Origin: Eremomyces bilateralis CBS 781.70
Lineage: Eukaryota; Ascomycota; Dothideomycetes; Eremomycetales; Eremomycetaceae
Length of the DNA: 64,000 bases
Direction: 5' to 3'
Assembly (NCBI RefSeq): GCF_010015585.1
Contig: NW_022985068.1
Location: forward strand, 836,123 to 900,122
Positions 9,919 to 22,800 of this stretch are shown one piece after another. Under the pieces are notes generated by a model that was not told the DNA's origin, did no database searches, and saw nothing but the letters and a program-made list of their open reading frames with translations. The translations under genes were made by a program, and so were the position numbers. The first letter of the stretch is position 1. Each line of letters starts with the position of its first letter.

Positions 9919-12490
9919 TGACAATTTCCTGGTGGAAGGCAAGGCCGAACTAATGCGGAGGGGGGGTATATCTTCTTCCTCAAACTTAGCAGATGAAGCG
10001 GGAAGCCAAAAGCGGAGGGAATTCCGAAGGCAGCAAGTAGCAGCACGGAAGTATTAGCAAATGAAAGGCGAACTGAATGCTTCACATATGGGGTCCATGG
10101 AAACCACGAGGGTTGTTAGTGACTCGTCGTTGAAAGTCAAACCACAAGTCCCCGATCCAGTCCGAGTCCGAGCAATGTCACGGCAACAAAACAACCATGA
10201 GCCATCAACGATTAACCCACGGACGGGATGGGGGGAGGGGGATGGGTTAATGAGGAGAGGGATGGGGATCCGAAAGGGTCTTTTTGGAGACGTGACATGA
10301 CTGGGACCAGGCGGACGACGGTGTGTGGGGTGGCTCACCGCAAAATGACCCCGACAACAGGACCCCGACGGATGGGATGGTCCTACGATGAATCCCACCA
10401 GCTAATACATGCTACAGGAACGCTTTCACGGGGCGAATTGCTGGATCGACGCAGAGTGATGGCTTGCGCTTTATCGTGACCAGGACGCAGCTGTACGTAT
10501 CGCATCACTCACGTAATAGTCATGCAGGAGAGAGGGAGGATAAAAGGATTTCACATGCATGCGACAGCAAACCAGCACCTACGTATTTTTCCCTCATTCC
10601 ACGATCACGATGATGACTCTTATCCCCTGTTTCAATCTGATCCGACCATATTATTTTTTTCTCGAAAAAGTTGAGTGGAGTTATGGGTTGATGGGCTGAA
10701 CAGGGGAGGGTTAGTTGGGTTCCGATTGATGTGCACAGTGCATCGGACATGGCTAGGCCAGGGTGCCCCCCGGCCCCGTGGACTCGCAGGGGTTCGCTTC
10801 ACAGAGTCAAGAATCAAGTCTCAACTCTCAACTCTCAAACCGCAACGAGTCAAAGGTGTTAATTACTGGTGTCAGAGTGGGCTCATGTACAGGTGCCGGT
10901 TTTGAGACTATCGCGTGCTTTCTCCTTTTTCCTTTTCCCTTTTCGCAGAACGACTCGCTTCGTAGAATTTACCCTTTTGGGGACTACTAATTCCGCATTC
11001 GCCGGATCGGCTTGGTCGGTGATCCTCCTGTCCTTCTTCGCTTCCCTCGCTTGCTTTCCCGAGTCCCGACACGCCATTATTGCCCCTGCTAAGTTTCAGG
11101 TACCCAGTATTAGTGAGTAACGGTGTCCGGTAGTCAGTAAACAGCCTGGAGGACTGGGTCGAGTTGCATGCATCTCGGGTCCCTGCGAAATCTTCGTCTC
11201 ACCACCCTCACCACCCTCACCATCTCAACCTTGGGGGTTCACGATATCGATATCGATATCGTTGCTCGGTGCCTAGGGACTGCAATATCTCCCCAATCCT
11301 GTCTATCGAATCTCTTGTCATCCCGACTGCCATCCATCCGGATTCCGGACATTCTCGCGCCCACTCTAGAACGAATGAACGATCCATGGTACACGATGTG
11401 ACCGTGGTTCGCTGGATGCATGTGCCGGTGTGGATTCCCACCCGGCGTGCATGTTCGCAATTCATCTGTGTGATCAAACCTGCTTCCTATTTCTCCCGAA
11501 GCCCCCCGATCGCTCACCCTGCCGTCTCCGCATCATCATCTGCCGCCAATTTACAGAATTACGGGTCGACTCGCCGACCACGAAAAGGCTCCACGAAAAG
11601 CCAAGCCGCATGGCGGTTGAATGCTAGCAATGCATGCTCCGCATTTCGACTCATTCGATGGAGCACTCTCGCGCTCGAAAATCTGGGGTAATTAGACGAT
11701 GGTTTCGGCAACACCTTGATTGCATGCAGCTTTCATATGGAGCTCCGAGCGGCTGGGGCGCCGCCCAGATCGGTAGGGAGCTGCGCTGTTGGGCATTCGA
11801 CGGGATGGACAGAACTTTGACTTTGATGATTGCGAATCGAGGCGCTCCGAAAGGTTTTGCAGGTGCATCCGTAAGTCCGTTAGGCATGCCAATGAATCGT
11901 CGGGGTCGCAATTCGCAACATTGGATTACCAATTCATTCAATTGTCCGACGGAGCAGGAATCACTTTGGACGCAAACCGCTCCGTTGTTGAGCGCCTCTG
12001 TTACGACCGTACGAGTCACGGTAAGCTGCGTGTACATTCCGTTGTGCCAGGGTTAGCTTGCGCACAGAAGATCTGGAAATAGGACCTGGTTAAGGAGGTA
12101 CCATCTTAGATGGATTCGAAAATCGATGGTTGGAATGAATTTGGACTTCCTTTGAATAGAATCACTACACTTTACCAGTTCCCAGCACAACAGGTAAACC
12201 ACAGCGGTTCGATAGAAACATCAAGCTTCGTGATGAGCGTGTGCAGTGGACGGATGCGATGGCATCTGCTGTTGCCCATTCAGGAACATGTAGATCGCCC
12301 GAATCCTTACGTCACCGCCAACGGAGGAAACTCATTCGTCAGAGACCGGATTTCCTTGGAACATGAAGCTTCACACTGAGCTTCTTCCAACCGCATATCT
12401 TCACAACATGTCTTTCGCACACGTCCTCTAGGTCGCCTTTCGATCTCCGGACTGTCCATTACTGCATCAGTCCGAAACCTCGCCGTGGTC
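9919..12490. promoter_or_regulatory. Divergent intergenic region between malic enzyme and the HAM1-like gene
   Basis: This 2.6 kb stretch contains no supported gene. It holds both promoters and 5' UTRs and a 22-bp perfect palindrome built on GATATC at 11241-11262. The open frames in it lack domains and are mostly mirrored on the other strand. Confidence 0.45.
11241..11262. repeat. Perfect 22-bp palindrome of overlapping GATATC units
   Basis: The sequence is ACGATATC followed by alternating GATATC units, ending ATATCGT, and reads identically on both strands. It lies about 1.2 kb upstream of the HAM1-like start codon. It may be a simple repeat or a protein-binding site; neither can be decided here. 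Confidence 0.6.
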
Positions 12491-14786
12491 ATGTCTTCAT
12501 GTTTCGGCTTCCGCAGGTCGACCGCCCAGGATCGGGAGCCTTTGCTCCCCCAGTACCACGATGACACCCAGCGCCAACATGAGCTGCACAAGAAACTGCA
12601 TTCCTATCAGATTCTCCGAGCCCTCCGCAAAGGTTTCATGCCGTCGAACGAGCAATTGATCGTCAATCTGCGCACCTTGCTAGCTGCAGATGTTTTGAAC
12701 CCGCAGTCGCAAGATCTGAGCCAATCCGGCCGGCTCCTCATTCAGCGAACCAAAAGATTGCTGCAGCAGTTCATGGACCTCTTGCAGCACAAGAACTCCG
12801 AGGACCAGATCCAAGACTTTCTTTGGTTCCTTCCGAAAGCGAATTTGTCGTTGGATGCCGGCGATATATCTCGCCAAGCCTCCACGGCACGTGCAAGGGC
12901 GGATACAGCTGCAGGTATACGTTAACGACCATCCCTCAGGGCGCCTAATTGGCACCGTATTAATCCGAACTGCAGCATACCAAAGCCTCCACACCGTCGG
13001 CTCCCTTCTCCTCACCAATTCCGACTTCCGGATCTTCGTCTCTGATCTGACCACGGTCGGTCGCGAGGTGTTCAGGGATACGGCGTTTTCGCTATCAGGG
13101 GTTGCGGAAGAAGCAGGAAGACGGCTAGATCCGCCGAAAGATGAGCAAGATGCTCTAAAATTCCCCGGGGAAGATGCAAGACACAGCCCTTCCGGCGACG
13201 ACGTCACCAGAGAAGTTGCCGAGGTATCTCACGAGGTCCAGACCGGCGCCGTTCATGTCGTCCAAGAGGCTAAGGACAGTCTGGCCGACAAACTGCACGG
13301 CGGCGAAAAAGACACGCTTGTACATCGGTTGAAGCAAGCTGTCGCTAGTTTGAGGAAGAGGCCCGATTACGATGATTCCGTCTCCACAATTGCGATGTTG
13401 CTCAAACGGTACGTGCTGGTGTACACGCGTGCCCTGGAGGACACGGTAAGCACGGCGGAAAGTGACGTCCACGTCAATTCCGAGATGGAACTTGCCATGA
13501 AAAACTTCTGGAGCTTCCTGATCTCGTTTGGCGACCGGCATGAATGGCAGAAACTCGAGGAGAAAGCCAAACATGTGATCGATCAAACCAAACATGACCC
13601 TGAGTTCGAGGGTTTACTGGTTGATGTCGGGAATTCCCTCGAGGGTCTGTTAAAGGATCCGGAATTCTTTGACCACATCGAAGAAAGATTCCAAGAGCTA
13701 CGGGTAAAATCTGAGAAAGCTGGTAAGCAGTCGAGCCTTCGTCAAGAAGTCGAGGAGCTGTTGCACCAAATCTCTATCACGTTCCAGAGCGTCGTTCGCG
13801 ACGACGACATTTCCAAGCTACTCCAGACTGCACTGTCCGTGGTCCATCTCTTTTCCCCGCAGGGGGAGTATGTCAATGACGCTCTGCTTTCCGATTCCCT
13901 GTCTGTCTTTATCCCTCTCGTCATCCAAGCCGTTCAATATGTCCCCATTCCACGACTTGAAGTATCTACCCCTGAAATCGACCTTCTCCTTGAGAACCTC
14001 ATCCTCGAGCCCGGCAAAACCATCAACCACACTTCCTTCCTGCCCTACAAACTCGATCTCAACACCGTCAACAACGTCACCGTCCGCGCCGCCCATGTGC
14101 ACACCGTATCCACCGTCACCACCAGCATCACAGTGACCCTCTCCGGCCTAACCCTCTGCGCCTCGGAGCTCGGCTTCTGGTTCCGCCTCCACAAATTCCC
14201 CCTCTTTCTCACCTCCTCCGGCCTCGCCAACTTCGCCCTCGACAACCGCGGCCTCGACCTCTCCTTCACCATCGACATACCCCGCGGCCCCGGCCTCTCC
14301 CGCCCCGATTCCATAGCACGCCTCCGCGCTGCCCGCGCGCACGTCCATCAACTCGACTACTCCCTTAAGCAATCAAAACTCTCACCCCTCCTGTGGCTGC
14401 TGAAGCCCATCCTGCGCCCGCTTCTGAAGAAGACGCTGGAGTGGCGGATCGCGAACGCGGTAGCGGACGGCCTTCGCGCTCTGGATCGGGAGTTCGTGTT
14501 TGCGAGGGAGCGGCTGAGGGCGACGAGGGTTGCGGAGCCGAGGGATTTGGTGACGTTCTTGAGGGCAGTGGCGGCGCGGTGGACGCCGGAGGAGGATCCG
14601 GAGGTCTATACGAGAGTGGGGGTGGATGAGCCGGGAGCAGGTGTGTTTAGGGGTCGGTATGCGCCGGGGAGCTTGGTGAAGCTTTGGAAGGAGGAGGCAG
14701 GGGAGGCGGCGGTTAAGGTGGAGGAATGGGATCGTGGTGGGTGGCGGAATTCTGTTTTCGATGTCCACGGCGTTACGATGGGTTGA
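12491..14786 (+). CDS. HAM1-like (DUF5923-type) protein
   Basis: Two exons, 12491-12914 and 12976-14786, give 744 residues. The start MSSCFGFRR fits the family; another in-frame ATG lies two codons upstream at 12485. The N-terminal block has EPLLPQYHDDTQRQHELHKK and KGFMPSNEQLIVNLRTLL. The intron joins at TAA|AYQSLHTVGSLLLTNSDF, a segment well conserved in this fungal family. The middle is helical and charged. The C-terminal half (about residues 430-640) contains long hydrophobic stretches with repeated Thr/Val (HTVSTVTTSITVTLSGLTLC), compatible with a lipid-binding beta-rich fold. No catalytic motif is visible. The protein is conserved in filamentous fungi but its role is not established. 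The name HAM1 here is a domain label and does not mean the ITPase Ham1. Confidence 0.75.
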
Positions 14787-17700
14787 GCGTGTAACAGGAC
14801 TTTCATGGTCAAATTGTGTATTGTGGTATTGAACTCAAAGTTGTTTAGTCGACGTACTAGCATACATAGGTACATATAGGCAACATCGGAACTGGGGAGA
14901 CTTATTCGAATATTCGGAAATAATATGTAGATACGAATCGAAACGAGAAAACCCATCTATGATGGGTCAAGGCATAAAAGTTACTTTAAAGTATCCAGTA
15001 TTCCCTGAATCTTATGTCGCATAGACTTAATATAGTACGGCTCTTGATGTATATCTCCCCATTTTTCGTTTATATGCCTTTTTGCAGCAGGATAGGCCTT
15101 GAGAACTTTTATTGTACACATGATCTCAATAGACCAATTCGTCAGCAGTCCCTCTTCTTGATGCTAAGTCTTCCACCAAAACTTCCGTCAACCCTGACAC
15201 TCCTCAGACCGAGGAGATTACTGAGTTCCCATATGACATTGCCTTCTGCGTTCTGAAGCATCCTCCAGGGGCCGACTATGGAGTATGGCTGAGGTAGGCG
15301 ATACGAGAAATCAAGCCGTCCGTCATGTTCAAGAAATACACCTCGGGTAATAGAAATTAAGTAGGCCCTCTCAATAATGCCTACTCAATTGCACTGCTCC
15401 AACAGCCAATTGAAGGAAGCTTCTGTTCCCAATGCAGCTTGGGAGTACCGGCGATGAGAATCCGCGGGGATGCCAGTGGAATAAGCACCAGCAATAAATT
15501 AATAGTGCAACCTCACCGTCATCCTTCTCGCGTCGCTTAGTTGTTTTGGGCCACGATCTATGATTTCACTTCTTAAAAGGAGAGGATAGCTCGTACACCA
15601 TTTTATCGACTGTCCTGTCTCGACTTCAGCATTGTAGGGAGAAAAGCATCTGATATTCATAACTGAACTGAATTCTGTACTTCCGCGGCGAGTAATGGTA
15701 TCCCACCAGTGTAGTGGTGGACGCCTTTAAGCACAACTAAGCCGGAGACCTGATGAAGGGCAACAGTCTCCACCAAACATCCGTTTCCAAGATGGATCCT
15801 GATCTGGAAGGAGCTCGCATGGTGCAGCGACCCCTGGTCGTCCCAGCCCACTGGAGCCAGCTTGCCGGGCGCTTTCCCTGCCGATCAAGGGGTGGGGGCA
15901 CGGCTAAATCCCGGAGATAGCACGCTAGCAGGACTTTAATTGAACTTCATCCCGTCCCATCTTCATCGTGATTGTAGATTTCTAGACAATGCTCGCTTCA
16001 ACGCGTTGGTTATTCCCAAACTTACTAGCGTGGCTGGTGAGGCGAAGCAGGATGACTTGACATACTCCCATCTCAAGTCTCAGCGTTGTCTCGCAGCAGG
16101 AGAACCACCTCGGGACTCGCGCATCGTCTGGCTCTCAGGAGACAGTGCTCCATCGTAGCCTATGAGGTTTGTCCGCGGTAGGTGTTATAAGAAGTACGGC
16201 GAGACGCCAACGTTTTCATATATGTTGTATGTCATATGGTGTTTGTCGTTCTCGTTGCCTTAAGTCGTCGTCGCCCTGAGCTCTACGGACCCGCAATAAA
16301 GCTACCTTTCATGCGTGTTTGCGATGATTTCATACGATTCTTGACGAGGGGCTCCGGCACGTTCCATTTCGAAACGGGATGCATCCAGGTGGTTCCTAAA
16401 TGCCGTTGTTTGCCTCCAACGTCTCTTTGTCCCGATCAATGCATGCTCCTTGTGGTCTCCTATCCAACCAAGGGAGAAGCAGCTGGCAGCGAGGTTGGGT
16501 TCTGATTGCATTATCTCCCAGAGCTCTGGATGGTCGAAGCATGTCTATGTGCAGTGCTATGCAGAGAATCTGAGGCATCTTGTCGCCTCATCGCCTTACG
16601 AGGCTAGCAAGGCGCTATTGTCACAATCACCACGTGCCCCTTCGGATATTGGGCTTGGAGCTCCCCCGCACCAACCTCAGCCATAACAAGACCCAAAGAT
16701 ATCTGCAAGACGCATGTTTGCTCCACCTCTTTCATCGATTTGTTTTCTCCAGAGACAATGACCGAGGCCCTGGATTCGACGGGCGTCGAGACACATCGTC
16801 ACGAGCTTTGAAACTGCAGGAACAGTCTAGATGCCACAACGGAGATCATCCTCGCGCTCCGGTCCGGAATGCAACCACCCAACGTTTTGGTTGGTTGCAT
16901 GATGATCGTGTCCTCGCGGCCTCGCCCCTGGACTTGATCAATCATCAGGAGCCCCACGCAAAACGCATCTGTACGTCAATATTCCACGCTGACGTGACTT
17001 TCACTACCTATCCAACCCCACTGACATCCTCAACAAGAACAACCCGTTTCAGATCACTTGGCTGCTCAATGCGCCTCTGGGTTTCTTGTTGATGATGTTG
17101 TGGCGCAGGAGCTCAAAGCCGCTGGAACGGAAAACACTATCGTTGCTGCAAGACCTGTAGGTGAGTAGACTAGTGGTGACTTTTGAATCTGTCCGCGTCT
17201 TGAGACTTCTAACGACTTGTCCATTAGCTTGAGGCCGACGACTGGAGAAGATCCTTACTGGACCGAGCTGTGATGAGTAATTCGGATCTTGTACGGTGCG
17301 GCAGACTTCTAACGGTGAGATTGACATTCCGGGATGCTGAAGTTGACTCCGCTAATCCAGCCTTACCCATCTCAATTGGGAGAAGAGGATTTCCGCTTGT
17401 CGACGCCGATTTCTGGCGACGCCCTGAGATTTCATAAAAGCTCCCCAACCTTCGCGGAACTCCTAACTAGACTCGCCCTGGAACCAAGAAGCACGCGAGC
17501 TCAACAGCCCCTTGGTCTCCCACTGAGTGTAAGTCTGCGGTTGATGATAACTGGTTATGATCCATATTGACTAGTGCCGGATTCATTGATAGGATCCATG
17601 TTGCAGTCTGAACTGAAACCTCCTCTCGTCCCTTGATCAGCGGCTAGCGGAGAGTTCGCTCCCACTGCAGCTCACCATGCCTGTAGGGACAGGGGCCTCC

Positions 17701-19821
17701 ATTCAGGGGTTGATAAGCCAGGAACCAAGGAAACACTGGCTATTACGACCACATTCCAAACGATCCCCCAATACCCGCAATGCTTGTTTTGTTGTCGATT
17801 GCAACATCGCGACCGCCTTTGGCACAGCCGGAAATGTTAAGAGGCCATTCGAGTCGTCGAGATTTTTCTTCCCCATATTGACCCGAGGCTTGGCGTTGAG
17901 ACCCCAAGCAACACCTGTTGTATCGCAATACTAGAATAAGCGCTGCTTGTTTTCCCAAGTCGCTCTACCATGCGGCTGGGTCGACTGTTGGTCTCGTCTT
18001 CAAGGCAAACCGCTCCCTGGTAAGGCAAGACAGAGGCCGACGCCCCATCCTTCTGTGTCCCAAGCCGGGGATCGAGCGTTCAGTCATATTGGTCAAGCCC
18101 ATATTTTGAACCCCTATTAACGAGAGGACCATTAGTCAGCTCCGGACCAAGCCCAGGAGCCTTTGGACTAGTTCCACCCCGAAAGTGCAAGAGTTGTCCG
18201 AGGATAAAAGGGTGCCCCCCTCTCAGCCTCCTGCACTTAACAAGCCGACGTATCACCAGGTCTGCGCCGATTGCATCATCGCGGTATTGTAGCCTTCAAA
18301 TGACCATCTCTTCGAACCCCCAAGGTTTGTGCTTCAACTACATCCGCTCAAACAGATCGTCGACATCGGCTGAACCGCCGAAAATGATATGGAGCTATCG
18401 GGATATATCGACTCGAGTGTCCACATCGTTTAGCGCCGGTACATGTCGTTCTCGGTAGGGGCCTCTAGTCCTGCCCTATGTAGCGCAGGCTTTGTCGAGG
18501 ACGATGTTGTAGTATCAAGTGTACTGACTGCCGTATTCTATATGGTGCAAGGGTCGCTCTCGGTGGTTAGCCCTCAGCTCCACTCCATGCTTTTGAATTT
18601 ACAGCCCACTCACCTCGTGTAGTTACGGATACCGTTGTCCATGGGATATAGCCAGGTTACCGCAGTCGGTTCTAGTCGAACGCACAGAAGTTCCTTCGGT
18701 TCAGGGGTTCAAATCAGTGCTTGTGCCGAATCAACGCAATTCCGGACCGGGACTCCCCTGCCGTGGCCTGCATTCTTGGCCCTCGTCTTGCTGTCTAGAG
18801 AGCGCTTTGTGTCAAGGGGCTCGTCGCCTCGATTGTCCTTCCTCCTGTTCTTGGGTCCCTCAGGCCTAAGGGTTCCGGTATGTATGTCCAAGCCTTCCAG
18901 AGTTTGAGAAACCTTTGCAAGCTTTAGACACAATCCGAATTGCGGCTATCCGCAGAAATTCCGAACGTGACCCGAAGAGCAAACTCGGGTATAGTGCCTC
19001 GATGGCGGTTTGCTCCCCAGACTTTGTTCGGACTTCGCTCTAGGGGTTATGCGTGCATGTAAAGTATCACCGCCTTCCCGTAAGGGATATTGGGATATCG
19101 CTGCCTCTGTGCCTGCACGAATCGGTCAGAGGTCTCATCGGGAGATACCCGTCGATTGGGCTGGAAGGTATGTCGATGGCTTGGTCCCTTGTCCCCTTTG
19201 TTACGCTTAACTTCATTTGATTGCTGAACCCCTGATGATAATATAGGTGATCTCTTGGAGGTCTTTGATGGTGTTTCTTTTACCTTGGAGCTGAAAGCCG
19301 CTCGATCTCTGCCATTCCCGTCAGTGGATGTTAGTTGCTCTCCTTCCTCCCAGGCAGTTCGACGACGAGAGAGGGGAGGTATGGGCCCTATTGATGACCT
19401 TCGAATGGAAGATAAGTCAGTCAAATTGAATCATATTAACAAAGAACCCCCTCGCCGCTTGAGCATACCCTGACCTTGATATTTTGGGCTGCTTCACAAA
19501 GTATAGGTTCGATATACATACAGCACGTGCACCCCTCTTACCAGGCGGAACACCCACTCCCGCAATACTTTCGGTATTCCACAGACACCTGCAACATCAC
19601 AGCATGCCTTAGCGCCTCACTCGAATCCCCCGAAATCGATGTGGTGATCTATCTTTTCCACTCGTTCGCACTGATTTTCAAAAACTTCACTCTTCTCTTG
19701 TTCTCACAACAGTAGCTTCACTTTTGACGAACTTCATCGACTCTGGATACTTTTCATCCTTTTGTCTTACAGACGTTCATCTTGCTCTTTTGACGCTTTA
19801 CAATTCTTTCATACCTCAAAA
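14787..19821. other. Five-kilobase gene-free region upstream of the DNMT5 gene
   Basis: No intact gene can be supported. Frames are short, interrupted and without confident domains. A plus-strand fragment near 17034-17155 (ITWLLNAPLGFLLMMLW in one frame) is hydrophobic and faintly like a transporter helix, but too short to assign. GC content is near 50%, so there is no obvious sign of heavy repeat-induced point mutation. I saw no reverse transcriptase, integrase or transposase motif and no terminal repeats. It could be decayed gene sequence or simply non-coding DNA. Confidence 0.4.
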
Positions 19822-22800
19822 ATGCCTCCCAAGCAGATCGGAAAGCGTAAGCAGGACGATCTTCCTGCGGGCGATCCCACCGCGTCCTCAACGCTTCCTT
19901 CTGACGATGCTCCTGCCCCTGCGAAGCGAGCGAGGATAACGCGTTCGTCCAAAGCGACCGTGCCTATCGATGAACCAACTCCGATGGATATCGATGATCC
20001 CGACATCGTCGACGATCCTGATGGTGTCACCGATAACCCTGGCGGCTACAAGCCATCTCCCTCGATCAAGAAACATCAGCCAAAAACACGGGCTTCTACC
20101 AAGGTCAAGGCTCCTCTGGCACGGCAGCAATCCGATGAGAGCGATACTGATGGCGATAATTCAGCGGGTAAGCAGACATTTCATTTATCCCCCTTACATC
20201 GGCCACCTCATTGTGGCATCCCGATAAGCCATTTAGCAGAATGCAGGATTTCAGGCATGCTTTCTCATCCATTCTGAAGAACATCACTGGCTCTGCCACA
20301 CTGCTTGACAGCTACATATCATACCCTTATCGAATCTCACTACTCTGTCACGTCAACACTGCCCACCAACACAATGTCACACCAACAAACACACTGCCAC
20401 GCCAATCCTCCTGGATTTCCAGCTACAGTTCCAGTAAAGCCCCATGATATCGCTTCGATATTCTTGCTGTCGCATAAGGATATCGTGACAAGTCACCATT
20501 ATTATACTTCCCATCGATGCTTCTTATGTTAGCTTGCGACCAGTCAATCAGTCTCCTATCTTCCAATGCCGTCAATTTAAGGCGCTAGATGTGGTGGCCG
20601 ACTCGCCTCACTAGTGGCTCGGCGTTTTGGCTTACACAAAAAATGACTTCTGTCCCCGGGATGTCCCCATTATCCAACCACTTCAGCCAGCCAGTACCCT
20701 TCCCCTGAATTTACGCAACATCGTCGCGCGAGCAAAGCCCCTTTTGTACTCTTCATGGATTATACCGATGCCAGCAAAACACATTTTACATCGGCGACTT
20801 CAAAACAGCTCAACCCCTTTCCTTATGTTAAATTGCTCCGTCATATAGCTTGCATGCCAACAATCTCCCGCTTTATCACCATGGCCCCCAAGTTTTCCCT
20901 CCATTATCCTGGCTCTCCTTACATTCAACGCAATCATTCCTGGAACCTTTTCTTTTTTGGCATCTTCTCACGGTTTTCAATCCTTTTCGCGAAACCCTTT
21001 GCATCAGTGCTCGCTTCCTCCCATCGACTTCTTTCCAAACCCCCCTCATGCTTGTCATTCCAGGTTAAACCATGCGGACTGAAAGCACCACATTTCTTCT
21101 GATGCTAACAACATATAGATGACTCGGGTTCTGTCGATGGAGACGGCGCTGGGAATGCATCAACCAAAGTCCTAGCGCTGAACGATGAGCAGAAAATAGC
21201 GCTCAAGAAGCCAAAAATCGATTTCTCCCTTGCACCGATAACCGATGTCAAGGACATGTTCGAAGACATGGTAGGGCGTGCATTGGGTGCCAACCTGGAC
21301 GCGGCCGCGGCAAAATTTGGCAACAAGCCGCTCCGTGTTGCGACGATGTGCTCAGGCACAGAGAGTCCCCTTCTTGCATGGAAAATGATCAATACCGGCC
21401 TTGAGAGCAACATGAAACGCCGCATCGAATTTAGTCACGAATTCAGCGCCGAAATCGAGCCGTTCAAGCAAGCCTATATCGAACGGAATTTTGATGTTTC
21501 ACTGTTATTCAAAGACGTCGTCGAGATGACTCGAAAGAAATTCGAGAAGGCGACCACCGCATATGGTAGAGAGGCGGAAATCCCTGGAAATCTCGATTTC
21601 CTCATTGTCGGATTTTCTTGCGTCGACTTTTCGAACCTTAATACCAACAAGAAAACCCTCGAAGCAGACGGGCAATCTGGCCAAACCTTCCGTGCCGTTA
21701 TCGGATATGCGGAGAAGTGGTATCCGAATATCATTCTTGTGGAGAACGTCTCGGGATGCAAATGGGACGGGCTCAAAACAAGCTTCGATGCGATTGGCTA
21801 CGAGTTCGAGTGGGTGAAAGTAGATACTAAAGACTACTATATTCCGCACACTCGTCAGCGAGGCTATGGCATCGTTGTCCGTCGTGCAATCTTCAGTAGC
21901 CCAACGGATGCGAGGAAAGCGGTAGAAGCTTGGAAACGCCATCTGACAGTAACGTTCAAACGTCCTGCTTCGTCAACATTCATCGACTACCTGCTTCCCG
22001 AACATGACCCACGAATTCAGAAGGCCAAGTGGGACCGGGCAGCGAAAAAGTCAAATAACACATCTTGGGAAGCGTCTCAGGTCCGCCATGAAGAAGTGCG
22101 CCAAGATTTGGGATTGGGTGACAAACGCGAGTTCCTCAAGTGGGTTTCCAATGGGGGATGCCGACCGCGAGAGTACATGGACAGAGACTGGATTCTCAGA
22201 AGAGCCGAACGAGAATTGGACCTTTTGGAAGTTGTCAACCTTCGGGCGATCTGTGAACTGGAAGTCGACCCTGAATTTAAGGCGATGGTCTTCGACATTT
22301 CACAAAACCCAGAGCGTCTCATGAACGCCTACCCACAACACGTTATCAATTGCATCACGCCACGAGGTGTCAAGTACCTGACCTACAAGGGCCGTTCGCT
22401 TACTGGATTCGAACTTCTTCACCTACAAGGCATTCCCATCGACACAATTTCTCTAACCAACGAGACGGACGAGGAACTGTCCGATCTTGCAGGGAACGCG
22501 ATGAGCACGACTGTCATCGGAGCCTCCATATTGTCCGCCATGTTGGCGGTATTCCCGCTGCGGAACCCGAATCCGGCTAGTTCTTCGAATACCAAGGATT
22601 TGAACGGACACGCAAACAATGGGATTCTACCAGCAAAAAAGCGAGATGAGAAGAAAACGGCGAAGAAGGTCAAAACATTCAAGTCCGACTTCCACCCTCC
22701 CCTGGAGCCGTATGCGGGCGGCGACGACGATCCACGAGCCAAGGATTGGAACCCAGATGTCATGCCCGGCAAATACGACGATGAGATAGACGTACCTCGT

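Noticed and set aside
9919-9942. Further N-terminal extension of malic enzyme to 9942
   Set aside because: It starts with TTG; the first in-frame ATG is at 9918.
18702-18730. GGTTCAAATC, like a tRNA B box
   Set aside because: No matching T-arm stem, A box or acceptor stem could be paired around it.
14787-19821. Possible transposon or retroelement fossil in the gene-free stretch
   Set aside because: No transposase, reverse transcriptase or integrase motif, no terminal repeats and no target-site duplications were recognised by eye.
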